NCBI GenBank assembly: GCA_041652935.1
Contig: JBAZGH010000002.1
Location: 1 to 64,000 of the forward strand
Reading direction: 5' to 3'
Length of the DNA: 64,000 nt
Origin: JBAZGH01 sp041652935
Lineage (GTDB): Bacteria; Patescibacteriota; Patescibacteriia; Patescibacteriales; XYC2-FULL-47-12
Shown here: one piece after another, positions 18,518-27,126 of the stretch
Layout: every line of letters begins with the position of its first letter
Numbering within the stretch: the stretch's first letter is position 1
The notes under the pieces: generated by a model
The model's input: only the letters and a program-made list of their open reading frames with translations
What the model was told of the DNA's origin: nothing
Databases searched by the model: none
Program-made: the position numbers and the translations under genes

Positions 18518-19534
18518 ATGCTTGTCTCAACTTTCGCCAGTTTGCGCGAAGTAACATTTGATTTAAATCATGAATTAAAGCGTGATTTTATTTCTGATCC
18601 GAATTCAAACTCAAATAGCGAGTTGGAGCTTGCTGTTAAAAAAACCTTAGTTTTTTTTAATATTTTTGACTACCCATTAACCGATTGGGAAATTTACAAA
18701 TACCTTTGGGTAGGTGATTTAAATCGGAAAAGCTTTAATTACGGAGAGATAAAATACGTTTTAAACAGCGCTCCGGACGGCATTGCGCATCAGGACGGTT
18801 TTTATTTTCTGAGCGGCGGGGAGGAGTTAGTTTTATTAAGAAAGGAAAGGCAGATTATATCCCGGAAAAAATACAAGCGCGCTTTACGAGTCATTAAAAT
18901 TTTAAGCGTATTGCCTTTTGTTAAAATGATAGCCGTCTGCAACACACTGGCCTACGATAACGTCCGCGACGACAGCGACATAGATTTATTCATAGTAACG
19001 GCGAAAGATAAAATTTGGACAGCCCGTTTTTATTCTTTGGCGCTGTTGAAATTATTGCGGCTTCGCCCGGAAAAAGACAATAAGAAAGACAAGTTTTGTT
19101 TGAATTTTTTTATTAGCGAAGATAATTTGAATTTGCAAAAATTAACCATAGAAAATGATATTTATTTTGCCTATTGGCTGAAGCAGCTTCTCCCGGTTTA
19201 TAACGATGAAATTTTTAAAAAATTAGTTGAAGAAAATAAAGATATCGGCCAATTAATAAATAATAATTCTCCCGCTGGATTTTTTAACAAGCGCAAGGTA
19301 AGGCAGGGCGTAATTATCCAAGGGCTTAAAAGCATGCTGGAGGTTTTAAATGCCTGGGGATGGATGGAAAAATTATTAAAGCTTATCCAGCTTAAAATTA
19401 TGCCTCGGAATATGATAGCGAAATCAGAAGAGGGCACGGGGGTTGTGATTAATGATAAGGTTTTAAAATTTCATGTTGACGATAGGAGGGGAGATATTAG
19501 AAATGAATGGGAAAAAGTAACCAGTAACCAGTAA
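18518..19534 (+). CDS. Nucleotidyltransferase-fold hypothetical protein
   Basis: A 338-residue soluble protein. Residues 35-115 resemble a winged-helix segment (LAVKKTLVFFNIFDYPLTDWEIYKYLW). The core at about 145-165 reads NTLAYDNVRDDSDIDLFIVT, matching the Pol-beta-type nucleotidyltransferase DxD motif with its following strand, although the usual Gly-Ser before it is changed. Similar proteins are common in CPR genomes with no assigned role. It could modify an RNA, protein or small molecule. The last codons and the stop lie in a run of AGTAACC heptamers (19513-19536). Confidence 0.65.
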   Translation: MLVSTFASLREVTFDLNHELKRDFISDPNSNSNSELELAVKKTLVFFNIFDYPLTDWEIYKYLWVGDLNRKSFNYGEIKYVLNSAPDGIAHQDGFYFLSGGEELVLLRKERQIISRKKYKRALRVIKILSVLPFVKMIAVCNTLAYDNVRDDSDIDLFIVTAKDKIWTARFYSLALLKLLRLRPEKDNKKDKFCLNFFISEDNLNLQKLTIENDIYFAYWLKQLLPVYNDEIFKKLVEENKDIGQLINNNSPAGFFNKRKVRQGVIIQGLKSMLEVLNAWGWMEKLLKLIQLKIMPRNMIAKSEEGTGVVINDKVLKFHVDDRRGDIRNEWEKVTSNQ

Positions 19535-19536
19535 CC
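19513..19536. repeat. AGTAACC heptamer run across a stop codon
   Basis: AGTAACC occurs three times head to tail (from 19516), then AGT. It encodes the last residues (K-V-T-S-N-Q) and the stop of the upstream gene. Confidence 0.85.
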
Positions 19537-19564
19537 AGTCTTTATTTATTATGTTTTTTATAAA

Positions 19565-20932
19565 ATGAAGAAAATAAAATTCATTTTAAGAAGTCGAGAA
19601 TATTTGTTATATCTTTTGATTTTTTTATTGCCGCTGCAGACGCGATGGATGTTCAAGCTGGGGGAGTTGAATGGGGGATATTATGAATACGCCACATATA
19701 GTTTGTATGCCGTAGATGTTTTAATAATAGTTTTGTTGTTATTTGTTTTTTTTAATTTAGTTAAAGTCAAAAGTCAAAAGCCTGCCTCGTCGGCAGACGG
19801 GTCAAAAGTCAAAAGTGATTTTCTTTGGATTTTAATAGGAGGATTGGAATTATTTATTTTTATCTCCATCGCCGTTGCTCCCGATAAATTATTGGCGCTA
19901 TATGGATATGGCAGATTTTTAGTGGGTATTGGATTATTTTTTGCGATCACTCAGATTAAATATGATAAAATTAAATTATATTGGGCTATAGTTTTTTCCG
20001 GTTTTATCCAATCAATTTTAGCCATGCAGCAATTTGTCTCACAGCAAGTATATGGCAATAAATGGCTGGGGATGGCTTCGCAATACTCATCTGATTTAGG
20101 TGTTTCGGTAGTTGATAATGGTTTCAGGCGCTGGCTGAGGGTTTATGGCAGTTTGCCCCACCCGAATATTTTAGGAGGATTTTTGGCGATAGTTTTGTTG
20201 ATTAATGTTATTTTGTACTTCAATTTATATAAAAAGTTTAAGGATGCTATCAACCGGAATCAGGAATCGGGAATCGGGAATCAGGCGGGATTATTATTAG
20301 GTTTAATATTTTTTGTAATAAATTTTGTCGGCTTGATTTTAACTTTTTCCCGCAGCGCTTGGCTTGGATTTTTAGCCGGTTTTATTATTTTACTTCTTTT
20401 AATTGTAAAGAAATACGGCCGAACTGGTTTATTAAATATAAGTAAATTTATTTTTATAATTATAGCGCTATGCTGTTTGGCCGGTTATATTTTAAATGAA
20501 CCAATGAAAACCAGGTTGGGAATGGACAGCCGGCTGGAAAATAAATCAATCCAAGAAAGAACCGGTTATGCCGCGGATGCAAAAGAGGTTATTAAAAATA
20601 ATTGGCTGTTTGGGGTTGGCGTCAAGAATTACGGGTTGACAGTCCATAATCAGATTAATTCCGAACGCTCGGTTTATGAATATGAACCAACCCATAATGT
20701 ATTTTTATTAGTTTGGGCAGAAACGGGAATTTTGGGCTTGTTGGCATTTGTTATTTTATTAATTTATTTATTATCAAATGCGTTGAAAAATGAAAGTTAC
20801 GGCAAGACAACATTAATTTTTGCGCTAACCGCAATGATGGTTTTTGACCATTGGTGGTGGAGCTTGAATTTTGGTATAATTTTATTTTGGTTAGTGATGG
20901 GGATGGCGTACAAAAAAGATAATTCAATATAG
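19565..20932 (+). CDS. O-antigen ligase / Wzy-like membrane protein
   Basis: A 455-residue protein with about 11 membrane segments. The large periplasmic loop region around residues 320-380 contains RTGYAADAKEVIKNNWLFGVGVKNYG and EPTHNVFLLVWAETGILGL, which is the Wzy_C / O-antigen-ligase signature layout (GxGxxNY, then H-N-x-x-L). Such enzymes join or polymerise glycans outside the membrane. Two loops carry apparent in-frame repeat insertions: residues about 68-83 (19766-19814) and 231-240 (20256-20283). It begins a run of carbohydrate-related genes; the acceptor is unknown. Confidence 0.82.
   Translation: MKKIKFILRSREYLLYLLIFLLPLQTRWMFKLGELNGGYYEYATYSLYAVDVLIIVLLLFVFFNLVKVKSQKPASSADGSKVKSDFLWILIGGLELFIFISIAVAPDKLLALYGYGRFLVGIGLFFAITQIKYDKIKLYWAIVFSGFIQSILAMQQFVSQQVYGNKWLGMASQYSSDLGVSVVDNGFRRWLRVYGSLPHPNILGGFLAIVLLINVILYFNLYKKFKDAINRNQESGIGNQAGLLLGLIFFVINFVGLILTFSRSAWLGFLAGFIILLLLIVKKYGRTGLLNISKFIFIIIALCCLAGYILNEPMKTRLGMDSRLENKSIQERTGYAADAKEVIKNNWLFGVGVKNYGLTVHNQINSERSVYEYEPTHNVFLLVWAETGILGLLAFVILLIYLLSNALKNESYGKTTLIFALTAMMVFDHWWWSLNFGIILFWLVMGMAYKKDNSI
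19766..19814 (+). repeat. In-frame GTCAAAA heptamers around a hairpin, inside the ligase gene
   Basis: GTCAAAA occurs twice (19766-19779), then a hairpin with arms CTGCC/GGCAG, then GTCAAAA twice again (19801-19814). The reading frame is kept, in the loop between membrane segments two and three. Confidence 0.85.
20256..20283 (+). repeat. In-frame GGAATCR heptamers inside the ligase gene
   Basis: Four exact head-to-tail heptamers: GGAATCA, GGAATCG, GGAATCG, GGAATCA. They encode R-N-Q-E-S-G-I-G-N-Q in a loop between membrane segments. Confidence 0.9.
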
Positions 20933-20935
20933 AAA

Positions 20936-21040
20936 TATTAAAAATTGCCAATTTTCAATGATCAATTACCAATGATCAATTGGAAATCAAATAATTGAAA
21001 ATTCATTTGAAATTGTAAATTGGTAATTGAAAATTGAAAA
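20936..21040. repeat. Foldback spacer of CAATTNN words
   Basis: Left words AATTGCCAATTTTCAATGATCAATTACCAATG face right words TTGAAATTGTAAATTGGTAATTGAAAATTG, which are largely complementary. The spacer ends against the next ATG. Confidence 0.7.
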
Positions 21041-21041
21041 T

Positions 21042-21899
21042 ATGTTAATCGACCTACAACTTCATTCAGTTAATTCGGACGGCTATCTGGAGCCGGGCGA
21101 GGTGGCAAGGTTATGCCAAGAACGCGGAGTAAAAATCGCCAGCTTAACGGACCACAATACAGTCAGCGGGCAGGAAGAGTTTAAGCGCGCCTGCAAGCAG
21201 TATGGAATTAAAGTAATACCGGGCATGGAGCTTTATGTTACGCTTAAAAATAGGCATATGAACTTGCTTTGGTATAATTTTGATATTGATAATCCGGAGC
21301 TGCATAAAATTCTGCGTGAAACCCAAAAAAGGAGAAAAAGTTATGCCCGCAGGATTTTGGAAAAATTGGCGAAAAAGGGATACACGATTGATGTTAACGC
21401 TATTTTAGACAAGCATAACCATTATTTACCCATTAACCATATTGTAGACAGCTTTCATGATTTGAATAAGAAAAAAATACAGCAGGAATTCGGCCGCCAG
21501 TATGTAACCACTACTGAAATCATCCGCCATTATTTCCGCAGCTCAGTTAAAGTGCGATTACATGAAAGCTATATTAATATTGAGCGCGTTTTTAAATTGC
21601 GGCAGAAAGTCGGCGGGCAGTTAGTTTTATGCCATCCATGCAAGTTTAAGTGGGTTGAACGAGATGTTGTAAAAGGATTAGTTGATATGGGTTTGGATGG
21701 AATAGAAGTTTTATCTCCGCACCATTCTTGGAACGCTATCAGTTACTTGCAAGCTTTAGCCGAACAGTATAAACTCATTATGACCGGCGGCAGCGACTTC
21801 CATTTGTTTGAAAAAGAAAAATATTTTAAGATAAAAAGCTCCTGGGATTATTTTGCGATAGACAGTAAAATGCTTAAAGACATCTCAAAAATTATATGA
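21042..21899 (+). CDS. PHP-domain metal-dependent phosphoesterase
   Basis: A 285-residue PHP protein. Start chosen at ATG 21042, because the codons before it belong to the spacer repeat. Metal-binding motifs are in order: LQLHS with the first His pair (residues 4-8), SLTDHNT near 33, GMELYVT near 60, then HPCKFKW and a C-terminal GGSDFH. This pattern fits the YciV/TrpH-type nucleotidase group, but an additional HHSW stretch and the neighbours leave the substrate open. Its stop overlaps the next start (ATGA at 21896-21899), so it is translationally coupled to the glycosyltransferase and may act in the same sugar or lipid pathway. Confidence 0.85.
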   Translation: MLIDLQLHSVNSDGYLEPGEVARLCQERGVKIASLTDHNTVSGQEEFKRACKQYGIKVIPGMELYVTLKNRHMNLLWYNFDIDNPELHKILRETQKRRKSYARRILEKLAKKGYTIDVNAILDKHNHYLPINHIVDSFHDLNKKKIQQEFGRQYVTTTEIIRHYFRSSVKVRLHESYINIERVFKLRQKVGGQLVLCHPCKFKWVERDVVKGLVDMGLDGIEVLSPHHSWNAISYLQALAEQYKLIMTGGSDFHLFEKEKYFKIKSSWDYFAIDSKMLKDISKII

Positions 21900-23050
21900 A
21901 GAAAAAATTAAAAATAGCCATAATATTTCGGCCAGATGTAAGAATCCAGATACCAACTTTAGGCGGAATGAGCAATTTCGTCTATTTTTTATCCAAAGGA
22001 TTAAAAGCGCGCGGCCATGACGTTACTGTTTTTGGCGGAAGAAATTCAAAACTTGCCAGAGGAGTTAAGCTGGAGAAATGCCTTATCAATGAAGACGGAG
22101 CGAATATATATGATGCCGGAGAAAATTTTCGTTCAGTTGTTAAAAAAGGGGCAAACAGTTTGGATGAAGCGATTAATATGTCCTTTGGCGATTTAAGCAA
22201 AAGGTTTGATTATAAGATTGAGCATTACTTGAGCGCTTTTAGCAAGATAAAAGCCGGCAATTTTGACGCAGTCCATATAATAAGCTATGAAATTGTCGGG
22301 TTGTATCCGGCGCTTTTCTCCGTTGTGCCGGCGGTTGTCAGTTTTCACGGCCATCATGATTATTATTCAAAAGAGCAGAAACGCTGGCTGGATTTTGTTA
22401 AAGATAATTATAAAAGTTTGAATTGCAGTTTTGTGTCAGTTTCTAGATTTATTCAGAAAGAATACGTTAAATTTATAAAATCAGAGCTAATTTATAATGC
22501 AATCGACATCAAACCGTATAAGCTGCAAAAAAATAAAAAAGATTACATTGCTTTTCTGGGGCGGATAGACGCTAAAAAGGGGCTGGAGTTTACTATTAAA
22601 TTCTCTAAAAAATACCAAGTGCCGCTGATTATTGCCGGCAATATTTCCAATAAATGGTATTTTGAAGATAAAATTAAGCCATATATTGACAGCAAATTGA
22701 TTAAGTTTATCGGCTTGGTTAATGAAAAGCAAAAAAATAAATTATTGGGTGGCGCTAAATGCTTTTTTATGCCGACGCGCTATAAAGAGGCGTTCGGCCG
22801 AGTAATAGTTGAAGCGCTGGCCTGTGGAACCCCGGTAATCGGATTCAAAAACGGGGCGGTGCCAGAGTTAGTTATCAATAATAAAACCGGATTTGTTATA
22901 AAAGAGGATGATATGGGGGGGGCAAAAAAAGCTTTTGATAAAATTGAGCAAATAAAGCCGGAGGTCTGCCGGAAATTCGTGGAAGATAATTTTACGATAG
23001 AGAGGTTAGCTGGAGAATACGAAGCGCTGTATAGAAAAATTTCTAATTAA
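21896..23050 (+). CDS. Glycosyltransferase family 4 (GT-B)
   Basis: A 384-residue retaining GT-B enzyme. The N-terminal Rossmann half has IIFRPDVRIQIPTLGGMSNFVYFLSKGLKARGHDVTVF (described here in part), with the acceptor-side GGM loop. The C-terminal half has DYIAFLGRIDAKKGLEF and the nucleotide-sugar site EAFGRVIVEALACGTPVIGF, with the conserved E-x7-E pair. It uses a nucleotide-activated sugar on the cytoplasmic face. It is coupled by a 4-base overlap to the PHP gene. Donor and acceptor cannot be read from the sequence. Confidence 0.9.
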   Translation: MKKKLKIAIIFRPDVRIQIPTLGGMSNFVYFLSKGLKARGHDVTVFGGRNSKLARGVKLEKCLINEDGANIYDAGENFRSVVKKGANSLDEAINMSFGDLSKRFDYKIEHYLSAFSKIKAGNFDAVHIISYEIVGLYPALFSVVPAVVSFHGHHDYYSKEQKRWLDFVKDNYKSLNCSFVSVSRFIQKEYVKFIKSELIYNAIDIKPYKLQKNKKDYIAFLGRIDAKKGLEFTIKFSKKYQVPLIIAGNISNKWYFEDKIKPYIDSKLIKFIGLVNEKQKNKLLGGAKCFFMPTRYKEAFGRVIVEALACGTPVIGFKNGAVPELVINNKTGFVIKEDDMGGAKKAFDKIEQIKPEVCRKFVEDNFTIERLAGEYEALYRKISN

Positions 23051-23055
23051 CCTCA

Positions 23056-23205
23056 TTATTCTAAAAATTATCAATGACCAATTTTCAATAACCATTCAAT
23101 ATCCAAATCTCAATTTCCAATTGTTTATTGGATATTGGTCATTGATTGGAAATTGGACATTGATAATTGATCATTTATTGGGTCAATTAGAATAATTGAA
23201 AATTA
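23056..23205. repeat. Foldback spacer of CAATTTCCAATNN words
   Basis: Left words ATCAATGACCAATTTTCAATAACC and CAATTTCCAATTG are mirrored on the right by TTGGTCATTGATTGG and AAATTGGACATTGATAATTGATC. The element fills the spacer between the GT4 and ATP-grasp genes. Confidence 0.75.
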
Positions 23206-23210
23206 TAATT

Positions 23211-24122
23211 ATGCTTAGAATAAAGAAAAATAAAAATCTTACTATCGCCGTCGGCCAGGCCTGGTTTCGGGCCTGGAAAGATTATAACGGGCATTTGAAA
23301 AAAATGGGCGTTAGGACTGTGGTGGTGGATTTATGGAATCCTGGTTGGGCGCAGCGGCTGGAAAAAATTAAAGGTAAGGTTGACGCCTATCTATGGCACT
23401 CAGATACTTGGGAGGAAAATTATCGGCGCATCCACGACCGTATTTTTTATATTGCCAATTTTATCAAAAAGCCGGTTTTTCCCGATTTAAATATGTATTA
23501 TTCCTATAATGATAAAATTAAGCAGTATGAAATATTTAAGGCGAAGAAGCTGCCGATGATTGAAACTTATATGGCAATTGAAGAGGGGAGGGCGTTGGGA
23601 TTGGCGGAGGAAATTAAATATCCAATAATCATTAAAGACGCTTACAGCGCCGGCGGAGACGGAGTTTATAAAATTGAAAATAAAGCTGAGTTTAAAAAAA
23701 CAGTTAAGCAAATTTTTTCCCCCTCCGGGTTTGGGAAAAAAGTCGGCTATGGCGGGATAAAAAATTATTTATACGCGCAAAAATTTATTCCCAATATGAA
23801 GCGGGATTTGCGCATTATTACCATTGGAGGCAAATGCGCCTGCGCTTACTGGCGCGTTGGAACGGAATGGAAGCATAATATCTGCAAAGGCGCTAAGCTT
23901 GATTTTAACGGCGTGCCCAAGCGGGCGATTGATTTTTGTGTTAAAATATCTAAAGAAAATAAATTCCATTGGATGAGCTACGATTTATTTATTTTGCCCA
24001 ATGGAAAAATAAAGCTGATAGAATGGTCTTGTAATTTTGGAGTTAAGGGGCCGAGGGAGCAAGGGGTTGATGTCAGGGAGATGCAGATGGAGTATCTAGT
24101 AAAATTACTAACTTCTAATTAG
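23211..24122 (+). CDS. ATP-grasp domain protein (RimK-like)
   Basis: A 303-residue protein; start taken at ATG 23211. ATP-grasp features are visible: IKYPIIIKDAYSAGGDGVYKI (about residues 135-155; Lys and glycine-rich loop), YAQKFIPNMKRDLRIITIGG (about 185-205), and the metal-binding end DLFILPNGKIKLIEWSCNFG (about 259-278), where the usual Glu-x-Asn appears as E-W-S-C-N. The family forms amide or thioester bonds through acyl phosphates, for example RimK or peptide ligases. The N-terminal domain is Trp-rich and unfamiliar. Its place among glycan genes suggests amino-acid addition to a cell-surface precursor, but that is only position-based inference. Confidence 0.75.
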   Translation: MLRIKKNKNLTIAVGQAWFRAWKDYNGHLKKMGVRTVVVDLWNPGWAQRLEKIKGKVDAYLWHSDTWEENYRRIHDRIFYIANFIKKPVFPDLNMYYSYNDKIKQYEIFKAKKLPMIETYMAIEEGRALGLAEEIKYPIIIKDAYSAGGDGVYKIENKAEFKKTVKQIFSPSGFGKKVGYGGIKNYLYAQKFIPNMKRDLRIITIGGKCACAYWRVGTEWKHNICKGAKLDFNGVPKRAIDFCVKISKENKFHWMSYDLFILPNGKIKLIEWSCNFGVKGPREQGVDVREMQMEYLVKLLTSN

Positions 24123-24149
24123 TTTAATTTAAATTAATCCAATTGCACT

Positions 24150-24300
24150 AATTATTCTAATTAACCTATTAAATTACCAATTACCAATGCCCAATTTCCA
24201 ATCAATGACCAATATTCAATAACCAATTGGAAATTGATTTGGATATTGAATGGTCATTGGAAATTGGGCATTGAAAATTTTTGGGATAATTTGAGCAATT
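24150..24300. repeat. Foldback spacer of CCAATNN heptamer-type words
   Basis: Left arm words TTACCAA, TTACCAA, TGCCCAA, TTTCCAA, TAACCAA are answered on the right by TTGGAAA, TTGATT, TGGTCATTGG, AAATTGG, GCATTGA. Each arm is about 50 bases, meeting near 24224. Confidence 0.8.
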
Positions 24301-24308
24301 AGAAATTT

Positions 24309-25793
24309 ATGAAAATAGTATTTTTATCTGCCGAATGCGCGCCGTTTATTAAAGCGGGCGGGTTAGGGGATGTTGTCGGATCTTTACCGCCGGCGCTGGC
24401 AAAATTAAAAATTAAGCCGGTTATTTTTTTGCCGTTAAATAAAGATGTTTCTGTTAAAAAATGGAAACTGCGAAAATTGCGTAAATTTAAAATCAGCTAT
24501 GATGAAAAGAGCGAACAAGTTGAAATTTTTAAAACATTGCTTCCAAACTCAAAGATAGAAGTTTATTTTTTATCCAATCAAAAATATTTCAATAAAGAAG
24601 ATGCTTATTCGGGAGGACTAAAAAAGTTTTTATTTTACAGTTTAGCCAGCCTGGAGGCGATGAAAGTTTTATCCGCCCAAGGCGGAGTAAACAAAATAAA
24701 ACCGGATATTATCCATTGCCATGACCATCAAACTGGCATGACCTTTAATATTCTAAAATCTATTTACAAGAATGATAATTTTTTTAAACAGATAAAAACT
24801 GTTTTCACTATCCATAATTTAAATTATCAAGGCAAGAGAGACCCGGTTATTTTGGATAAAATTGACCATGATATTGAGAAATTAGCTTCCGTGGCTAATG
24901 ATATTAAAGACGGCGATATAAATTTTATGGTGCAGGGGATATTAAGCTCTGATGCAGTAACTACTGTCAGCCCGACTTATGCCAAAGAAATTTTAAAGCC
25001 TGAGCTTGGAGTCGGCCTGGATAAAATTTTAATAAAAAGAAAAAAGGATTTGAGGGGAATTATAAATGGAATTGATATGGATATGTTTAATCCGGTTACT
25101 GATAAAAACTTAAGGTATAATTATAACGCGCAAAATTTGGAAGGCAACACGTCCAAGCTACGCTGGGCGGGCAAGGCAAAAAATAAGGCGTGGCTACAGA
25201 AAAAAGTTGGGTTGCCAATTGATGCCAGTAAGCCATTGGTTGGTTTTATTTCGCGGTTAGTATGGCAGAAAGGAATTGATTTAATTACAGACGAGATGGT
25301 GGAGAATTTGGATTGCCAATTTATCGTTTTGGGAACCGGAGAAGATCGCTATCATAAGCATTTAAAACAATTAGCTAAAAAATATCCAGATAAATTTTCC
25401 GCCCAAATTACATTCAGCGTGGAAACAGCCAGCCAGATTTACGCCGCCAGCGATATGTTTTTAATGCCTTCCCGCTATGAGCCCTGCGGGTTGGGGCAGA
25501 TGATTGCGATGCGTTATGGCAGCGTGCCAATCGTGCGGGCGACTGGAGGATTGCGCGACACAGTCAGAGATTTTAGATTTTCGATTTCAGATTTTAGATT
25601 GGCAAACGGATTTGTTTTTGATAAATTCAGCAGTTTGGAATTGGAAAAAATTTTGCAACGAGCAATTAATATCTATCAAAATAATCCAAAAGTTTGGCGG
25701 AAACTGCAACTGAACGGCATGAAAGAAGATTTTTCATGGAAGAAACCGGCTAGAGAATATGTGAAATTGTATAAATCAGTAATAAGTAAATAG
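24309..25793 (+). CDS. glgA: Glycogen synthase (ADP-glucose-type, GT5)
   Basis: Transfers glucose from a nucleotide sugar to the non-reducing end of alpha-1,4-glucan. The 494-residue length fits. The N-terminal nucleotide-binding motif K-A-G-G-L (residues 16-20) is present, with the HDHQTG stretch near 139 and HNLNYQG near 172. The C-terminal lobe has GFISRLVWQKGIDL near 315, and SRYEPCGLGQMIAMRYG near 387, the catalytic E-P-C-G-L region. Residues 420-431 (V-R-D-F-R-F-S-I-S-D-F-R) are encoded by five heptamers inserted in the loop before the conserved G-F-V-F. Storage glycan synthesis is likely; a branching enzyme is not in view. Confidence 0.93.
   Translation: MKIVFLSAECAPFIKAGGLGDVVGSLPPALAKLKIKPVIFLPLNKDVSVKKWKLRKLRKFKISYDEKSEQVEIFKTLLPNSKIEVYFLSNQKYFNKEDAYSGGLKKFLFYSLASLEAMKVLSAQGGVNKIKPDIIHCHDHQTGMTFNILKSIYKNDNFFKQIKTVFTIHNLNYQGKRDPVILDKIDHDIEKLASVANDIKDGDINFMVQGILSSDAVTTVSPTYAKEILKPELGVGLDKILIKRKKDLRGIINGIDMDMFNPVTDKNLRYNYNAQNLEGNTSKLRWAGKAKNKAWLQKKVGLPIDASKPLVGFISRLVWQKGIDLITDEMVENLDCQFIVLGTGEDRYHKHLKQLAKKYPDKFSAQITFSVETASQIYAASDMFLMPSRYEPCGLGQMIAMRYGSVPIVRATGGLRDTVRDFRFSISDFRLANGFVFDKFSSLELEKILQRAINIYQNNPKVWRKLQLNGMKEDFSWKKPAREYVKLYKSVISK
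25568..25602 (+). repeat. Five in-frame heptamers inside glgA
   Basis: AGATTTT, AGATTTT, CGATTTC, AGATTTT, AGATTGG lie head to tail and keep the reading frame, in a loop that varies in length in glycogen synthases. Confidence 0.88.
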
Positions 25794-25884
25794 TAGCCAG
25801 TAACCAGTAACCAGAATTCAAAAAACACCCCGTGGAGGCGTTTTCTATCCACTAGTTACTAATTGCTGATTACGAGTTACTATT
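25794..25884. repeat. AGTAACC words flanking a bidirectional terminator
   Basis: AGTAGCC, AGTAACC, AGTAACC follow the glgA stop; the far side has ACTAGTTACTAATTGCTGATTACGAGTTACTA, largely complementary. In the middle, AAAACaCC pairs with GGcGTTTT (about 25818-25845), acting as terminator for the convergent glgA and galT, with the better T run on the minus strand. Confidence 0.75.
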
Positions 25885-25885
25885 A

Positions 25886-26800
25886 TTATTTCCGATAAAA
25901 CTTTGCCGCCTCTTCCGGTGAAACGGAATTAATGACAATGCCGGAGCCAAGCTCAACGCCAGCCCAGACCGAGTCGCGGGGCTGGATTTTTATATAGAAG
26001 TATTGGTTGGGATTTGAGATAACTTGATGCATGAAAAAATTATACGATACATCAATAGAATTAAGTTTTGATAAAATTAATTTTAACGCTTTGGCAAAAG
26101 AATTTATTTCCTCATCATTTAATTCAGTTATATTATCAATAAAACGATTAGGAAAGAGCCAGGCCTCGTAATGATACTGCGAAGCATAAGGGCAGAAAGC
26201 GGAAGCGAATTTATCTTTAAAAATTTTTCGTTTGCTTTTACTTTCCTTCTTTATTATATCAGCATAAGCGTTGCGCTTGTGCTTAGTATGATAATGTTCG
26301 GCGGCAGTCATTTCTTCCTGAACATCTGGAGGTATAATGTCTGTTGCAAAGACTTGCGAATGGGCGTGCGTAATAGAGGCGCCAGCTTTGGAGCCATTGT
26401 TTTTAAAAACTAGAATATAATCTATTTTTTTTATTTTACTTAAAGCAGCAGTTCTTTTTTGGTGCATTCTTAAAACATTTCCAATTTCTTCAATTGACAA
26501 CTCTCCCAGCTCAACTCCGTGCTTGGCTGTTTCAATAATTACCTCCTGTTCACCATAGGCCTTTTTATTATTTAAAGTAACAGCCGGAAATTTATTTTTA
26601 ATCGCAGTTATGGGGCTCTTGTTTTCTCCGCAGCATTTATCAACTATTAATTTTTTTTCAATATTTCCCGGGCAGAAAACACATTTTTTGTCCCGATGCA
26701 AAACGGTTTGCTCGGAGATATCCCTGGGACGTTTTGCCCGCCCGGGAGTGATGATGACATACTTATTTAGAAGATAGTCTTTTCTTAGTTCAGATTTCAT
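25886..26800 (-). CDS. galT: Galactose-1-phosphate uridylyltransferase-like protein
   Basis: HIT-superfamily nucleotidyltransferase of 304 residues, somewhat shorter than E. coli GalT (348). The N-terminal zinc-type pair C-V-F-C is at about residues 40-43. The active site H-A-H-S-Q (canonical H-P-H-G-Q) lies near 143-147, and carries the nucleophilic His. The second half has EAWLFPNRFIDNITEL and a C-terminal FMHQ and FYIKIQPR, as in GalT repeats. It could act on UDP-glucose/galactose-1-P, or on ADP-sugars as in related archaeal and plant enzymes. Position beside glycogen synthase supports a nucleotide-sugar role. Confidence 0.82.
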   Translation of the reverse strand: MKSELRKDYLLNKYVIITPGRAKRPRDISEQTVLHRDKKCVFCPGNIEKKLIVDKCCGENKSPITAIKNKFPAVTLNNKKAYGEQEVIIETAKHGVELGELSIEEIGNVLRMHQKRTAALSKIKKIDYILVFKNNGSKAGASITHAHSQVFATDIIPPDVQEEMTAAEHYHTKHKRNAYADIIKKESKSKRKIFKDKFASAFCPYASQYHYEAWLFPNRFIDNITELNDEEINSFAKALKLILSKLNSIDVSYNFFMHQVISNPNQYFYIKIQPRDSVWAGVELGSGIVINSVSPEEAAKFYRK

Positions 26801-26811
26801 TTTTATAAGAC

Positions 26812-26935
26812 AGATAAGCGCGGATTAGAGACAGATAAGCACGGAGCGCGGATATGCGGTGATATTATATTATCGCATATCTGTGCTCCGTAAAAATCCG
26901 TAGTAAATCTGTGTTAATTTGTAAAATATAATTAA
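26812..26935. repeat. Foldback element of the CACGGAT type, copy 1
   Basis: Left arm: ACAGATAAGCGCGGATTAGAG and ACAGATAAGCACGGAGCGCGG, ending GATATGCGGTGATA. Right arm: TATCGCATATCTGTGCTCCG then TAAAAATCCGTAGTAAATCTG and TGTTAATTTGT. Arms are imperfect reverse complements meeting near 26868. A related element lies at 50600-50708. Confidence 0.8.
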
Positions 26936-27001
26936 ATTAGCTGAATTTTAATATGGAAAGAATGTTTTATAATAAGGAAATTATATCAAAAATAGACGGT
27001 C

Positions 27002-27031
27002 TTGACAATTTTAGCTTAATTGTATTAATAT
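27002..27031 (+). promoter_or_regulatory. groESL promoter
   Basis: TTGACA at 27002-27007 and TAATAT at 27026-27031, 18 bases apart, place the start near 27038, directly upstream of the CIRCE operator. A second TTGACA overlaps at about 27035. Confidence 0.75.
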
Positions 27032-27046
27032 GTATTGACATAAGCG

Positions 27047-27073
27047 TTAGCACTCTCATTTAACAAGTGCTAA
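27047..27073 (+). promoter_or_regulatory. CIRCE operator (HrcA site)
   Basis: TTAGCACTC, nine bases, then AAGTGCTAA: the CIRCE inverted repeat with a single mismatch in the second arm. It lies between the promoter and groES, so HrcA-type heat-shock repression is expected. hrcA itself is not in the window. Confidence 0.95.
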
Positions 27074-27126
27074 AAGGCCTAAAAAATTATTCTAAAGAAA
27101 TTATTATTTATTAATTTTTTAAATCT

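Noticed and set aside
25504..25713. 69-residue plus-strand frame inside glgA
   Set aside because: Alternative frame of glycogen synthase, prolonged by the heptamer insert.
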